Shown here piece by piece: positions 15,651 through 29,770 of a stretch of 64,000 nucleotides of DNA; the stretch's first letter is position 1, and each line of letters begins with the position of its first letter. A model generated the notes under the pieces. The model made no database searches, had not been told where the DNA came from, and was given only the letters and a program-made list of their open reading frames with translations. The stretch is from Chrysomallon squamiferum (taxonomy: Eukaryota; Mollusca; Gastropoda; Neomphalida; Peltospiridae), in assembly GCA_012295275.1 (NCBI GenBank), contig CM022671.1:36591683-36655682 (forward strand), written 5' to 3'. Both the position numbers and the translations under genes were made by a program.

Positions 15651-16989
15651 AGAGAGACACAGAAACAAACACACACTCACACACACATAGACACACACAC
15701 ATAGAGACACACACACACAGAAACACACACACACAGAAACAAACACACACTCACACACACACACACACAGACACACACACACACACAGAAACAAACACAC
15801 ACTCACACATAGACACACACACATAGAGACACACACAGACATACACACAACACACACACAAACACATATACATGCACACAGACACATGAGTCAGAGTGAT
15901 TCAGATGGAACAGCACACACACAGACACATAAACACATACACACACAGATACATAAACACACATAAAGACACACCCACCAACACGAAGACATTCATTTTT
16001 GACATTTCCAGTCTTCTGTTTTGCAGATTGTGTGTTGAAAAGATGGAAGAAGAGAAAGAACAGACTGAAGAATTAAAATCTATGATTGTTGAGGTAATTT
16101 TTAAATATCTTGAAAATAGCTGTTTGACAAGGCAAAGTTATAGGACTTACATCATTTCGATGTATTTTACTGTTTGCTGATGTCAAACAACACTTGCTGC
16201 TAACAAAAGGTATTGATTGATAAGATGTTGGTCATATATTACTATTACATATTGTTTAACTCCTTATAATCTAAAATTAAACAGATAATCTTACATTCAG
16301 TCGTTCTATTTGTCAAATGTGTTCAAATGATTTCAGATTTTCAGACACTGGGATAGATGTGACCTTCCTGTGAGTGACCTTGAACTTCTGTTCACAGAGA
16401 ATCTTCACCTTTTAGCTCTTCCCATTGGTCTTGTCATCTTCAGGTTGTTTATTTTATTTTATTTTATTTTATTTTATTTCATTTTATTTTTTTGGTTTAA
16501 TGATTTTAGGTTTTTATTTTTTTTTATTTGTATATTTATTAATTTCTTTCTGTTCTTCTTTATTTATTTAGTATTTGTTTATTTATTTAGTTAGTTAGCT
16601 AGTAATTAAGTTAGTTGTTTTGCTGTCTTTCAGTGGGCTGAGAGTAAACAAAGCAGAGAGAAGTAAACAGCTGTATGTAGAACAGTTTTCAACTCAGTTC
16701 TGTCTGAGAGTTTTACACTGTGTTCTCACCGGACACCCTGACTGGATGGACAGACAGTGGACGTGTGGACAGCAGTTGACGGAAGCGACTACAGTCGAGA
16801 TTCAGACACAAGATAAACTGACTGTGTATGACCAGGTGTGGAGAGATGTCGTGCAGAACTTGGAGAAAAATTACAAATCTCAGAGTCACATTTCTTTGAC
16901 AAAACATGAGACTGGTCACCTAGGCCAGCAGAATCTTACAGGTGTGTGTGTGTGTCGCTCTCTCTCCGCCCCCTCTCTCTCTCTCTCTC

Positions 16990-17052
<63 letters not shown>

Positions 17053-17063
17053 GTCTCTCTCTG

Positions 17064-17096
<33 letters not shown>

Positions 17097-17485
17097 AAGT
17101 ATATATTTCATATATTCATTTTATCTCTTTTACCTACTTGAAAATACAGAACATGTATGTGTTGTTGTTTTTATAAATATCAACGATAAGATTGCTTTAA
17201 ATGTTTGATTTTGATGGTTTAAAATTTGGATGGGATGTTATATAGCTTATATTAAAATTATTTTCAGATAACTCAAGTGTTAAACCACTGACAGTACTGT
17301 TTACTTGTGGACATCACTTCACACAGGAGTCATTCACACGTGAAATTGTTGTCAGTTTGGAGGACAAACTTACAGACAAACTACCTTTCACTATGTCGTT
17401 ACTCAAACAGTATTATAACAGAGATGGGTTACTTCCCCTCGCCTGTCCTAAGTGTGTACTCAGTGCTTTGATTACGTTATCATGA
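13..17485 (+). CDS. RCC1-repeat / beta-propeller / solenoid protein with C-terminal zinc finger (Claret/GLO-4-like)
   Basis: Seen: 32 exons: 13-157, 699-868, 1206-1278, 1722-1789, 2087-2209, 2461-2605, 2896-3023, 4585-4755, 6016-6254, 6454-6631, 7085-7284, 7628-7724, 7992-8118, 8320-8524, 8786-8849, 9367-9513, 9672-9799, 10205-10340, 10660-10814, 11243-11393, 11736-11870, 12051-12230, 12575-12682, 13888-14016, 14184-14351, 14712-14816, 15147-15254, 15501-15589, 16027-16093, 16337-16443, 16634-16941, 17268-17485. Phases agree throughout; total 4572 nt, 1523 residues. Residues 1-420 look beta-propeller-like and 421-760 helical. About 770-1190 carry RCC1 blades ([75 protein letters not shown]). 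The C-terminus has a finger, FTCGHHF...LACPKC. Known: Drosophila Claret and worm GLO-4 are RCC1 proteins needed for lysosome-related organelles through Rab32/38-type GTPases. Inferred: orthology. Another RCC1 family is possible. The 5' end is uncertain; ATG 13 is the first in frame and upstream sequence is missing. Confidence 0.85.
882..970. repeat. (GA)n microsatellite in intron 2 of the RCC1 gene
   Basis: A nearly pure GA run begins 14 bases after the exon 2 boundary. That exon ends at a GC rather than GT donor (869-870). Confidence 0.95.
3018..3460 (+). repeat. Donor-anchored minisatellite, about 43-bp unit
   Basis: The end of exon 7 and its donor (TTACAG|GTAACATACAGTAAT) recur from about 3070, 3113 and 3156 onward with decaying identity. 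Each copy keeps a donor-like CAG|GTAAC. None is needed for the reading frame. Confidence 0.85.
4302..4580 (+). repeat. Four tandem decoy copies of the exon 8 acceptor and exon start, about 70 bp each
   Basis: Copies begin at 4302, 4371, 4441 and 4511. The true acceptor, at 4581-4584, opens exon 8 at 4585. Each copy has the polypyrimidine/ACAG acceptor, about 43 bases of exon 8 start (encoding [14 protein letters not shown]) and then returns to intron sequence. No copy contains a usable donor, so these are partial exon duplications and not extra exons. Confidence 0.92.
6615..6900 (+). repeat. 20-bp minisatellite seeded at the exon 10 donor
   Basis: The exon 10 end with its intron start (CTGTCTAAG|GTATAACACA) resembles the 20-bp unit CTGTCTAATATGTAACACAC, which repeats about a dozen times downstream before degenerating. 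Confidence 0.88.
8488..8665 (+). repeat. About 40-bp tandem copies of the exon 14 end and donor
   Basis: The last bases of exon 14 and its donor at 8525 are repeated three further times, each ending TATAG|GT, CATAG|GT or TACAG|GT. These are decoy donors following the true one. Confidence 0.88.
9950..10204 (+). repeat. About 60-bp tandem copies of the exon 18 acceptor and exon start
   Basis: The unit contains TTTATACAG, then GACATGGAGAACTGACAGG, then GTGAAAACAAGGTGTAAATT. The final copy becomes exon 18 at 10205, encoding the [11 protein letters not shown] end of an RCC1 blade. Upstream copies return to intron sequence after the exon-like part. Confidence 0.88.
10811..11200 (+). repeat. About 20-bp minisatellite following the exon 19 donor
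   Basis: The unit GTGAGTGTTATTTATTATATA repeats irregularly and resembles the sequence across the true donor (GA|GTAAGTGTTGTTTATTATA at 10813 onward). Many copies keep GTAAGT or GTGAGT. Confidence 0.8.
11378..11590 (+). repeat. 19-bp minisatellite seeded at the exon 20 donor
   Basis: The exon 20 end CACTCACAGAACAG|GTACACACTG is copied once with its exon part. The intronic unit GTACACACTGTTTACACAG then expands alone. Confidence 0.85.
12462..12540 (+). pseudogene. Decayed partial copy of exon 23 with its acceptor region
   Basis: This stretch matches the acceptor region and first half of exon 23 (12561-12632), with scattered substitutions and loss of the acceptor AG (ATTCATGTAG against ATTCAGGTAA). 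It looks like an older, single-copy example of the exon-end duplications elsewhere in the gene. Confidence 0.75.
12775..13668 (+). repeat. 15-bp minisatellite of nearly 900 bp in intron 23
   Basis: The unit TGTATCATCTCTCAC, with GTC/ATC and CAC/GAC variants, repeats about 60 times. Because 15 is a multiple of three, long frames stay open on both strands (12732-13559 forward and several reverse). These are by-products of the repeat and not genes. Confidence 0.95.
15350..15500 (+). repeat. About 60-bp tandem copies of the exon 28 acceptor and exon start
   Basis: Blocks of GATGTTAAAGGCTCTGTGTT precede the true junction GATGTTACAG|GCTCTCTGTT at 15501. The decoys carry AAAG in place of ACAG, so they are weaker acceptors. 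Confidence 0.8.
15614..15990. repeat. (CA)n-rich compound microsatellite, intron 28
   Basis: CA runs interspersed with GAGAGA, ACAGAAACA and ACATAGACA blocks. They explain the long His/Thr and Cys/Val open frames here. Confidence 0.95.
16970..17097. repeat. (CT)n microsatellite, intron 31
   Basis: A CT run with GTCT interruptions starts about 30 bases after the exon 31 donor at 16942. Confidence 0.95.
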
Positions 17486-17559
17486 TGGGTTACCGTGGTA
17501 ACATGTCACTCAGGCTGTTGTGCTTATTTTTCACTGACAGATCATGATATATATGTATG

Positions 17560-17890
17560 ACAGTGTGAGATGTTTATAGTAAGGTATGTCATTTTCTGAG
17601 ATGTTTTAGTAAAGTATGGCAGTGTGAGATGTTTTAGTAAAGTATGACAGTGTGAGATGTTTTAGTAAAGTATGACAGTGGGAGATGTTTTAGTAAAGTA
17701 TGACAGTGTGAGATGTTTTAGTAAAGTATGACAGTGTGAGATGTTTATAGTAAGGTATGACATTTTGTGAGATGTTTCTAGTAAAGTATGACAGTGTGAG
17801 ATGTTTTAGTAAAGTATGACTGTGAGATGTTTTAGTAAAGTATGGCAGTGTGAGATGTTTTAGTAAAGTATGACAGTGGGAGATGTGATG
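17560..17890 (+). repeat. 28-bp minisatellite in the 3' UTR of the RCC1 gene
   Basis: The unit AGATGTTTTAGTAAAGTATG followed by ACAGTGTG repeats about ten times between the stop codon (17483-17485) and the polyadenylation signal. Confidence 0.9.
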
Positions 17891-17943
17891 TGATTCTAGT
17901 CTGAGTTATGCAGTGATAGTTGTTACTTGTGTTAATTATGTTG

Positions 17944-17949
17944 AATAAA
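17944..17949 (+). terminator. Candidate polyadenylation signal of the RCC1 gene
   Basis: A canonical AATAAA lies about 460 bases after the stop. It is followed within 30 bases by T-rich sequence (TTTGATTTAATATTTG). Confidence 0.7.
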
Positions 17950-21917
<3,968 letters not shown>

Positions 21918-24900
21918 TTACGACACTTTTCTCTGTTTAGCAGACTGCTCTTTGCTTGATAGTGTCTTGTCTAATCCTGGGGCTGGAATTGATTTGCCTG
22001 GCACCGTGGATCTCACTTTAGGTGGAATCTTCTTTGGCTGAGGGAACTTCTGATCCATTTGTTTCTTCAGCCTGTCTCGTTCTGCTTGCTGTTGTTTGTA
22101 CAGAGACTGGGTCTTCTTGCTGGAGTGCGACGCCTGGGCTGAATGAGGGGGTGGAGGAGCATTGACGTTTGGTTTGATGTGTTTCGACGTCCTCATCAGC
22201 TTCTTCAGATAAGCCATCTTCTCTATCTGTGCCTGCGCTTTGCTCTTAGCTTTTTTCTTCATTTCTTCATCTACTTTTTCTTCTTTTTTAGGTTTCTTCT
22301 TCTTGTCTTCCGTGTCTTTGTAACCAAACAGTTTGGTGCTGATCAAGTCCATGAGGTCGATGGACTCCTCGTGAGGTTTCTGTTTGATTGGTTGTAAATA
22401 TTTGTTTTTCCCCTGACCGGAGTCACTGCCTTTCTTACTCGACCACACAGTCTTGAGGGCATTTTTCACTATGCTGAAGATACTCGCTTCTTTCTTGCCT
22501 TTACGAACTTTCTTTTTGAGTTTAAGAAGTTTTTTCTTCCCAGTGCATTTCCCTTTCTCACACTGTTTTACCTGTAAGTCATCTGGAATACCGTCCCCAT
22601 CATCATCGTCATCTAGATAATCTGGGATGCCGTCATTGTCATCATCGTCATCCAGATAGTCTGGGATGCCGTCTCCGTCTGTGTCAACAAGTTTATCTGG
22701 GATACCATCACCATCAGCATCTTCGTCTAAGTGATCTGGAATGCCGTCACCGTCAGAATCCTGTTCATGGTCTGGTATCCCATCTCCATTTTTATCTTCG
22801 TCCCTGTGATCAGGAATTCCATCGCCATCTTGATCAGGAAGCCTGTCGGGAATACCGTCACCATCAGCATCGTCGTCCAAATAGTCGGGAATACCATCGC
22901 CGTCGAAGTCTTCCTTGTCATCAGGTATGCCGTCGCCATCATCATCATTGTCCAAGTAGTCTGGTATTCCATCATTATCATCGTCATCGTCGAGATAATC
23001 TGGTATACCGTCACCGTCAGTGTCTTTCTCCATGAAGTCAGGAATACCGTTTCCATCTCGATCCGTGTCCAGGTGATCTGGAATTCCGTCATTATCGTCA
23101 TCATTGTCTAGATAATCCGGAATCCCGTCACCATCAGTGTCACCTTCAAGGTCATCCGGTATGCCGTTACCATCGGCATCATCGTCTTCATCGTCTGGGA
23201 TCCCATCATTATCGTCATCATCATCTAGGTAGTCGGGTATTCCATCGCCATCGCTGTCTATCTGTTCTTCGTCAGGAATGCCATCCCCGTCATCATCATT
23301 GTCTAGGTAATCAGGAATTCCATCATTATCATCGTCATCATCTAAATGGTCAGGTATTCCATCACCGTCTGTGTCTTTCCAGTCAATGCCGTCGGGAATG
23401 CCGTCTCCATCTATGTCGTCATCTTCAGTGTCTGGGATTCCATCGTTGTCGTCATCATCGTCAAGATAATCCGGAATGCCATCTCCGTCGGTGTCAATCT
23501 GCTGATAATCTGGTATTCCATCACCATTTGAATCATCATCCAGGAAGTCAGGGATGCCATCATTGTCATCATCATCATCCAAATAATCAGGAATTCCATC
23601 CCCGTCAGTATCAAGTTCCTCATCATCTGGGATACCATCTCCGTCATCATCATCATCCAAATAGTCCGGAATGCCATCATTATCATCGTCATCATCTAAG
23701 TAATCAGGAATGCCATCCCCATCGGTGTCTAATTCTAGATGATCAGGAATTCCGTTGCCGTTGTCATCATCATCTAAGTAATCAGGAATGCCGTCATTGT
23801 CGTCGTCATCATCGAGATAATCTGGAATTCCATCACCGTCCGTGTCCACTTCTTTGTTATCAGGAATTCCATCACCATCATCGTCATCATCTTCACTGTC
23901 AGGGATACCATCATTGTCATCATCATCATCCAAGTAGTCAGGAATTCCATCACCATCTGTGTCAACTTGCTGGTAATCTGGCACACCGTCACCGTCATCA
24001 TCATCATCTAAGTAATCTGGAATTCCATCATTATCATCATCTTCGTCGAGATAGTCAGGAATACCATCTCCATCTGTATCCACTTTGAGATAGTCAGGTA
24101 TACCGTCCCCATCTGCATCTTCGTCCAAGTGATCAGGTATGCCATCGTTGTCATCGTCATCGTCTAAATAATCAGGAATTCCGTCTCCATCTGTATCTTT
24201 AGTCTTGTTTATTTTTTCTGATGTGCTGTCGTCTTCATCGCTGTCGTCATCAAGATAGTCTGGAATGCCGTCTCCGTCGCTGTCTTTCTCTTTCTCGTCG
24301 GGAATCCCATCGCCGTCAGCATCGTCATCAAGATAATCGGGAATTCCATCGCCATCCGTGTCTAGCATTTTATCAACGTTTGTGGTTTTGATTCCCCTCT
24401 TCATTTTAAAAACTTTGGCTTTCTTTTGTTGAGCATCTGGAATACCATCCCCATCATCATCATGATCAAGGTGATCAGGAATTCCATCTCCATCATCGTC
24501 ATCATCTAAATTATCAGGAATTCCATCACCGTCTGTATCTATTTGCTGATAATCTGGAATTCCATCACCATCCGCATCTTCATCTAAATGGTCAGGTATT
24601 CCGTCATTATCATCATCATCATCCAAATAATCAGGAATTCCATCCCCGTCGGTATCAATCTCTTTGAAATCAGGGATGCCATTGCCATCAGCATCTTCAT
24701 CTAGGTAGTCAGGAATACCGTCTCCATCTGAATCGATGTCCAAATAGTCGGGGATACCATCACCGTCAGAATCGAGCTCTAGAGAATCGGGAATGCCGTC
24801 ACCGTCAGAATCTTTATCTGTTTCCTGATCGTCTGGTATTCCGTCACCATCATCGTCCTCATCCAGATAATCTGGAATACCATCGCCGTCTGTGTCTATT

Positions 24901-26771
24901 TGCTGACTGTCAGGAATGCCATCGCCATCATCGTCATCATCTAAGTAATCAGGAATACCATCTCCATCTGTATCTTTTGTTTTGTCAACAGGCATAGTTT
25001 TTGCTTTTCCCATCTTACGAAACTTCGCACGTAACGTCAACATTTTTTCTACCTCATCCGGTATCCCATCGCCATCATCATCGTCGTCCAAATAATCAGG
25101 AATCCCATCTCCGTCTGAATCAACCTGTTTATAGTCTGGTATTCCATCACCATCATCATCATCATCCAGATAATCTGGAATCCCATCCCCGTCTGTATCC
25201 TTCGTTTTATCAACTACTTCTTGCTTTGTTGTTGGAAGTTTTGGAGATTTAACAGATTGTTTTGGAAGAACTTTCTTTTTACCAATCGGCACAGCTTTTG
25301 TTTGTTTTGTCACCTTTGCTTTTTTAGTAGGCACCTTTGTAGCCTTTTCTAGATGATCAGGAATTCCATCACCATCATCATCATCATCATCCAGGTAATC
25401 AGGAATCCCATCCCCATCTGTATCAACTTGTTGATAATCAGGGATACCATCACCATCAGAATCTTTCTCTAAATGATCTGGTATTCCATCACCATCATCA
25501 TCATCATCCAAGTAATCGGGAATCCCATCCCCGTCTGTATCAACTTGTTGATAATCTGGTATTCCATCACCATCATCGTCATCATCCAAGTAATCGGGAA
25601 TCCCATCCCCGTCTGTATCAACTTGTTGATAATCTGGTATTCCATCACCATCATCGTCATCATCCAAGTAATCAGGAATCCCATCCCCGTCTGTATCAAC
25701 TTGTTGATAATCTGGAATTCCATCACCATCCTTATCTTCGTCAAGATGATCAGGAATTCCATCATTATCATCATCATCATCTAAATAATCTGGTATACCA
25801 TCACCATCTGAATCTATTTCCTGATAATCAGGGATACCATTACCATCTGAATCTTTCTCTAAATCATCTGGTATTCCATCGCCATCATCATCATCATCCA
25901 AGTAATCTGGAATCCCATCCCCGTCTGTATCAACTTGTTGATAATCTGGAATTCCATCACCATCCTTATCATCATCAAGATGATCAGGAATTCCATCATT
26001 ATCATCATCATCATCTAAATAATCTGGTATACCATCACCATCTGAATCTATTTCCTGATAATCAGGGATACCATTACCATCCGAATCTTTCTCTAGATGA
26101 TCAGGAATGCCATTGTTGTCATCATCGTCATCCAGATAATCAGGAATACCATCGCCATCAGAATCTTTTTCTTTGTCATCAGGAATTCCATCTCCATCAC
26201 TGTCATCATCAAGATGGTCAGGAATTCCATCATTATCATCATCATCATCTAAATAATCAGGAATACCATCTCCGTCTGTATCTTTGGTTTTATCTATTGG
26301 TGGAGGCGAAACTTTCTGAACTTTGGGAACTTTGGGCACAGTTTTTGGAACAATTTTTGGTTTCACTTTTTGATCTTTTAATAGAACTTTCTGTTGAGTT
26401 TTGGGCTGAACCTTCTGTTGTGTTTTTAACTGAACTTTCTGTTGTGTTTTGGGCTGAATCTTCTGTTGAGTTTTGGGCTGAACTTGCTGTTGAGTTTTCG
26501 GCTGAACTTTCTGTTGTGTTTTGGGCTGAACCTTCTGTTGAGTTTTTGGTTGAACTTTCTGTTGAGTTTTGGGCTGAACTTTCTGTTGAGTCTTGGGCTG
26601 AACTTTCTGTTGAGTTTTGGGCTGAACTTTCTGTTGAGTTTTGGGCTGAACTTTCTGTTGAGTTTTGGGCTGAACTTTCTGTTGAACTATTTTGGGTTTG
26701 GGTCGGGTTTTCGGAGGTTGTGTGGCTTTCTCCATTGACATCAACTTTCTTCCACAAAATGTGCAGGTCTC
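21918..26771 (-). CDS. Giant cysteine-poor thrombospondin type 3-like repeat protein
   Basis: Seen: one uninterrupted frame. The first in-frame ATG is at 26741 ([10 protein letters not shown]), giving 1607 residues. No ATG occurs upstream before the in-frame stop at 26865-26867, and TTTGTTCAAG before 26771 resembles an acceptor, so a 5' exon may be missing. Order: a KVQPKTQQ array of about 12 copies, then about 87 units of D-x-D-G-D-G-I-P-D-x4, often as three-unit blocks ([39 protein letters not shown]). Five repeat blocks are separated by Lys/Thr-rich linkers. The Lys-rich C-terminal 230 residues include a possible helical stretch ([16 protein letters not shown]). Known: DxDxDG repeats of thrombospondins and bacterial outer-membrane proteins bind calcium. 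Inferred: a calcium-loading structural protein. No signal peptide is visible in the part seen, so location is unknown. Confidence 0.85.
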   Translation of the reverse strand, partial: ETCTFCGRKLMSMEKATQPPKTRPKPKIVQQKVQPKTQQKVQPKTQQKVQPKTQQKVQPKTQQKVQPKTQQKVQPKTQQKVQPKTQQKVQPKTQQQVQPKTQQKIQPKTQQKVQLKTQQKVQPKTQQKVLLKDQKVKPKIVPKTVPKVPKVQKVSPPPIDKTKDTDGDGIPDYLDDDDDNDGIPDHLDDDSDGDGIPDDKEKDSDGDGIPDYLDDDDDNNGIPDHLEKDSDGNGIPDYQEIDSDGDGIPDYLDDDDDNDGIPDHLDDDKDGDGIPDYQQVDTDGDGIPDYLDDDDDGDGIPDDLEKDSDGNGIPDYQEIDSDGDGIPDYLDDDDDNDGIPDHLDEDKDGDGIPDYQQVDTDGDGIPDYLDDDDDGDGIPDYQQVDTDGDGIPDYLDDDDDGDGIPDYQQVDTDGDGIPDYLDDDDDGDGIPDHLEKDSDGDGIPDYQQVDTDGDGIPDYLDDDDDDGDGIPDHLEKATKVPTKKAKVTKQTKAVPIGKKKVLPKQSVKSPKLPTTKQEVVDKTKDTDGDGIPDYLDDDDDGDGIPDYKQVDSDGDGIPDYLDDDDDGDGIPDEVEKMLTLRAKFRKMGKAKTMPVDKTKDTDGDGIPDYLDDDDDGDGIPDSQQIDTDGDGIPDYLDEDDDGDGIPDDQETDKDSDGDGIPDSLELDSDGDGIPDYLDIDSDGDGIPDYLDEDADGNGIPDFKEIDTDGDGIPDYLDDDDDNDGIPDHLDEDADGDGIPDYQQIDTDGDGIPDNLDDDDDGDGIPDHLDHDDDGDGIPDAQQKKAKVFKMKRGIKTTNVDKMLDTDGDGIPDYLDDDADGDGIPDEKEKDSDGDGIPDYLDDDSDEDDSTSEKINKTKDTDGDGIPDYLDDDDDNDGIPDHLDEDADGDGIPDYLKVDTDGDGIPDYLDEDDDNDGIPDYLDDDDDGDGVPDYQQVDTDGDGIPDYLDDDDDNDGIPDSEDDDDDGDGIPDNKEVDTDGDGIPDYLDDDDDNDGIPDYLDDDDNGNGIPDHLELDTDGDGIPDYLDDDDDNDGIPDYLDDDDDGDGIPDDEELDTDGDGIPDYLDDDDDNDGIPDFLDDDSNGDGIPDYQQIDTDGDGIPDYLDDDDDNDGIPDTEDDDIDGDGIPDGIDWKDTDGDGIPDHLDDDDDNDGIPDYLDNDDDGDGIPDEEQIDSDGDGIPDYLDDDDDNDGIPDDEDDDADGNGIPDDLEGDTDGDGIPDYLDNDDDNDGIPDHLDTDRDGNGIPDFMEKDTDGDGIPDYLDDDDDNDGIPDYLDNDDDGDGIPDDKEDFDGDGIPDYLDDDADGDGIPDRLPDQDGDGIPDHRDEDKNGDGIPDHEQDSDGDGIPDHLDEDADGDGIPDKLVDTDGDGIPDYLDDDDDNDGIPDYLDDDDDGDGIPDDLQVKQCEKGKCTGKKKLLKLKKKVRKGKKEASIFSIVKNALKTVWSSKKGSDSGQGKNKYLQPIKQKPHEESIDLMDLISTKLFGYKDTEDKKKKPKKEEKVDEEMKKKAKSKAQAQIEKMAYLKKLMRTSKHIKPNVNAPPPPHSAQASHSSKKTQSLYKQQQAERDRLKKQMDQKFPQPKKIPPKVRSTVPGKSIPAPGLDKTLSSKEQSAKQRKVS
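22575..26284 (-). repeat. DNA encoding about 87 TSP3-like 13-residue repeats
   Basis: The repeats are conserved in protein but use mixed synonymous codons over most of their length, which suggests age plus selection. Around 25510-25710 neighbouring 78-bp blocks (26 residues) are almost identical, which marks recent unit gain. Confidence 0.93.
26390..26690 (-). repeat. 24-bp tandem array encoding the KVQPKTQQ octapeptide
   Basis: About 12 copies. The array is also open in a second minus-strand frame (26290-26973), where it reads as repeats of TESSAQNS with N-glycosylation-like sequons. The TSP3 frame is preferred because it is the one continuous with the long repeat protein. Confidence 0.9.
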
Positions 26772-28190
26772 CTTGAACAAAGATAACAAATAAAATAATA
26801 AGAAGAACAAGGCGATAGAAACTAAGTAAGTACGTACGAATATAAATAAATAAATAAATAAATATCAAACCATACCAAAATGCATTACAAACCAATACGA
26901 ATGTTTTTCTATAATTTATTAACCACATCATGCATAAGAAAACAAAAAATAAAAATAAAAAATAAAAATACAAACATCTATCCTTGTATTAAATATGATG
27001 ATTAAAATGTAATGCTTGCTTCCCATGTTGACATATAGAACTACACATCCTAGAAAAACCATTGTTTATTATTCATTTTATTTATTTATTTTTATTATAT
27101 ATATATTTTTTTTAAATGTAAGATAATGTCTATATGCATTAACATGTGCTTTGGATCTGTGTGCCTGCGTCTGAATGAATTGTGTGTATATGTATACATA
27201 GGCATGTCCATATGTATGATTATATATATGTTTCTGAATCTATTCATATGACTGCATGTATGCTATTTTGTGTGACTGTCTTGTCAACTTCCAGTCTAAC
27301 TATTTAAAAGCAACACATTTATTCTATTAAAAATTATACTTACTGGTGATAAATCCGAATGCTGTTTTTACGTCTTTGCTTGCAATAAATAAATTAGTAA
27401 ACTGAATAACATGCTGGAATGGCACACTGTGAAAACAACCCGATTCACATTTGAAGTTACAGCTCTGCGTTGCACTATGAAGTTTTTATATTTTTTTGAA
27501 TTTATCTTCACAAAAAAAATTTAAGTGTGTTCATTATAACTATTGGAAACGACAGAAATAAGCAAATCTAAAAAAAATATCTATTTATTTACTTATTTTT
27601 ACTATCTTACTTCATTATTATTATTAGCCTTACTGGTTTGAAGATAGAACGAATATTCTGTGTAACAAGAAATGTGTAACTGTAAGAATATTTAATGGTA
27701 AGAGGGGATTCAGTGAATGTTTTAGATGGAATGAACTTGTAATTCACTGAATATTAATTTTTAAAAGAACGAATACCTAACATGAATATTTAACAGAATG
27801 AATGTTTAACAACACTTCAGTGAGATATACTGTATAGTCCATGGATCAGAACAGAATTTGGTACCAGCCAGATGGACAAAGCTTATCAGTTGTTTTTATA
27901 TTAATTCATGAAAACTTGGCCTATAGCCAGTGACTATTAGTTTTGTCATCACAATATATTAACATAACTTTTATTCCAATTTACTTTTAATATAATTTAA
28001 AAAATTAAAAAATATGTTTTTAATTTAATAATAATATATATATAAAATAATAATAGTTATTATTAGCCTTATTTACAGAATCTTGAAGAAGCAGTAATTT
28101 TAAATTTCTCTGTAAATTCAGACATTTCAAATATAAGTCAGTAACTTTCAAATCCAAAAACAGTGTTGCAGAAAATGCAACAAAAATTAA

Positions 28191-28266
<76 letters not shown>

Positions 28267-28891
28267 TATTACATGTATTTTTTTTTTACCCCGGATTTGA
28301 TTACGTGTTGAAATTAAATAAACTATTTTATTTCTTGTGACTTCATATATATGGTTTATGTAGCTTTCTTTGTTTCAGAAGCCACCACTTTGGTTTAGGA
28401 AAATAATTACAACCAGAGCCTCACTGGACTTTCTTTGTTTTACAAATTTTAACATTTATTAGTTGTATTGCACAATTGATTTTTCTTCAAAATAGATATC
28501 TCACAAAGAAAATAATCAAATGCTAGGTCTTCTACAGCTGTATATAAAATTCATTTGTGGATGTATCATGATTGATGTTAGATTTTGTTAGCATTTTCCA
28601 TACAAAACATTTTGTTTATCTGGAAATAACTGGTATTGAACCTGGAAACCCAGCATTTCCATTTATAATCATCTGCAGACATGACATATACTTTGCTAGT
28701 AACACACAAAAAATTGACTTCGCACACCGATTTGGTAACTACTCAAAATATGAATGTGTGTTTAACTTTAACACAAGTGTCAACAAAGTTTAAGAGGAAA
28801 AGAAAATTAAGGATTGTTTTACTTAATTAGAAAGTCATACTACAGGGTGTCAGAGTGAAACAACAAAGCCTATACTATTATCTTCAAACAG

Positions 28892-28924
<33 letters not shown>

Positions 28925-29309
28925 CAGCAGTCACCATTTTCCACAATACTCATTACTTCAGTTGTGACATTTGCTCCTCTTAAATCTGTGATATCTATAT
29001 AGTTGTACATATTTGAAGGACGAGCTTCTACCGACAGAATATTTTATTCATTGATTTGTAAATGGTATTATTTTTCTTTCTACTACAGACATTTTAATTA
29101 TTCCTATAGAAAATATTTACTTCTGCAGTTTTAAAGCCTACCTTGGCACTTTCTAACCATAAATAAACTGATCCTTCTATGTTATGTGAAGAACAAAACA
29201 AACAAAAAAGAAAAGTCAAGCAAGCAAAATTGGCAAAAACATATTTTGAAACAAAACATTAAAATAACTTCAAAAACAACAAACCATGCATATTAACACA
29301 TACAAATAA
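26772..29309. other. Intergenic region upstream of the TSP3-like gene
   Basis: It should hold the 5' exon(s) and promoter of the TSP3-like gene. One candidate minus-strand exon, 27426 down to 27344, has an acceptor (TTGTTTTCACAG) and a perfect GTAAGT donor. In the phase that feeds the TSP3 frame it contains stops, so it could only be untranslated. A TACAGGGTGTC motif at 28841-28851 resembles the end of mariner-type elements. No other gene is supported. Confidence 0.5.
28195..28266. repeat. (TA)n-(GATA)n compound microsatellite
   Basis: A TA run is followed by about nine GATA units. Confidence 0.95.
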
Positions 29310-29315
29310 TTTATT
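29310..29315 (-). terminator. Candidate polyadenylation signal of HSP90B1
   Basis: TTTATT on the plus strand reads AATAAA on the minus strand, about 455 bases after the stop codon at 29771-29773. ATTAAA variants lie nearer, so the true site is uncertain. Confidence 0.45.
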
Positions 29316-29770
29316 CCATCTTGAACTGTACAAGTTTTTCATACAAACAAAATTTGTGATGTTAGTTCTTGATTGCTCATTCACAACAAAATACGACATT
29401 ACACAACATCTTACATTCTCCATTTTTCCAATGAACAAGGCAACAATAAAAGATAATTAGGTTCATGTGCTCAGATTCTGTTAACTGTAATTCTTTTTAC
29501 CCATTTTTCAAACAATTTAATAATAATAATAATACTAATAATAAAACTAATAATAATAATAATAAAACTCAAAATTTAAAACTTTAATAGCATAGTTACT
29601 TTTTGTAAGAAATATGTAAGTATATTTTAGGGAAATAATTTTCAAGAGAAGTTTTGAGTAGACTGCTCAGTTAACATGACAAATGACAAAATTAACATGT
29701 ATCTATGAAGATGAAAACTTCTAGAAATGATTTGCTGTAGTTTTGATGATGATATTTCTATTTTTCACTG

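Noticed and set aside
22143-26776. Numerous plus-strand and alternate minus-strand frames opposite the TSP3-like gene
   Set aside because: Shadows of the Asp/Gly-rich repeat coding sequence; compositions mirror the real frame.
28572-28793. 73-residue open frame between the TSP3-like gene and HSP90B1
   Set aside because: No recognisable domain, no supporting splice sites or neighbours; consistent with chance in A+T-rich DNA.
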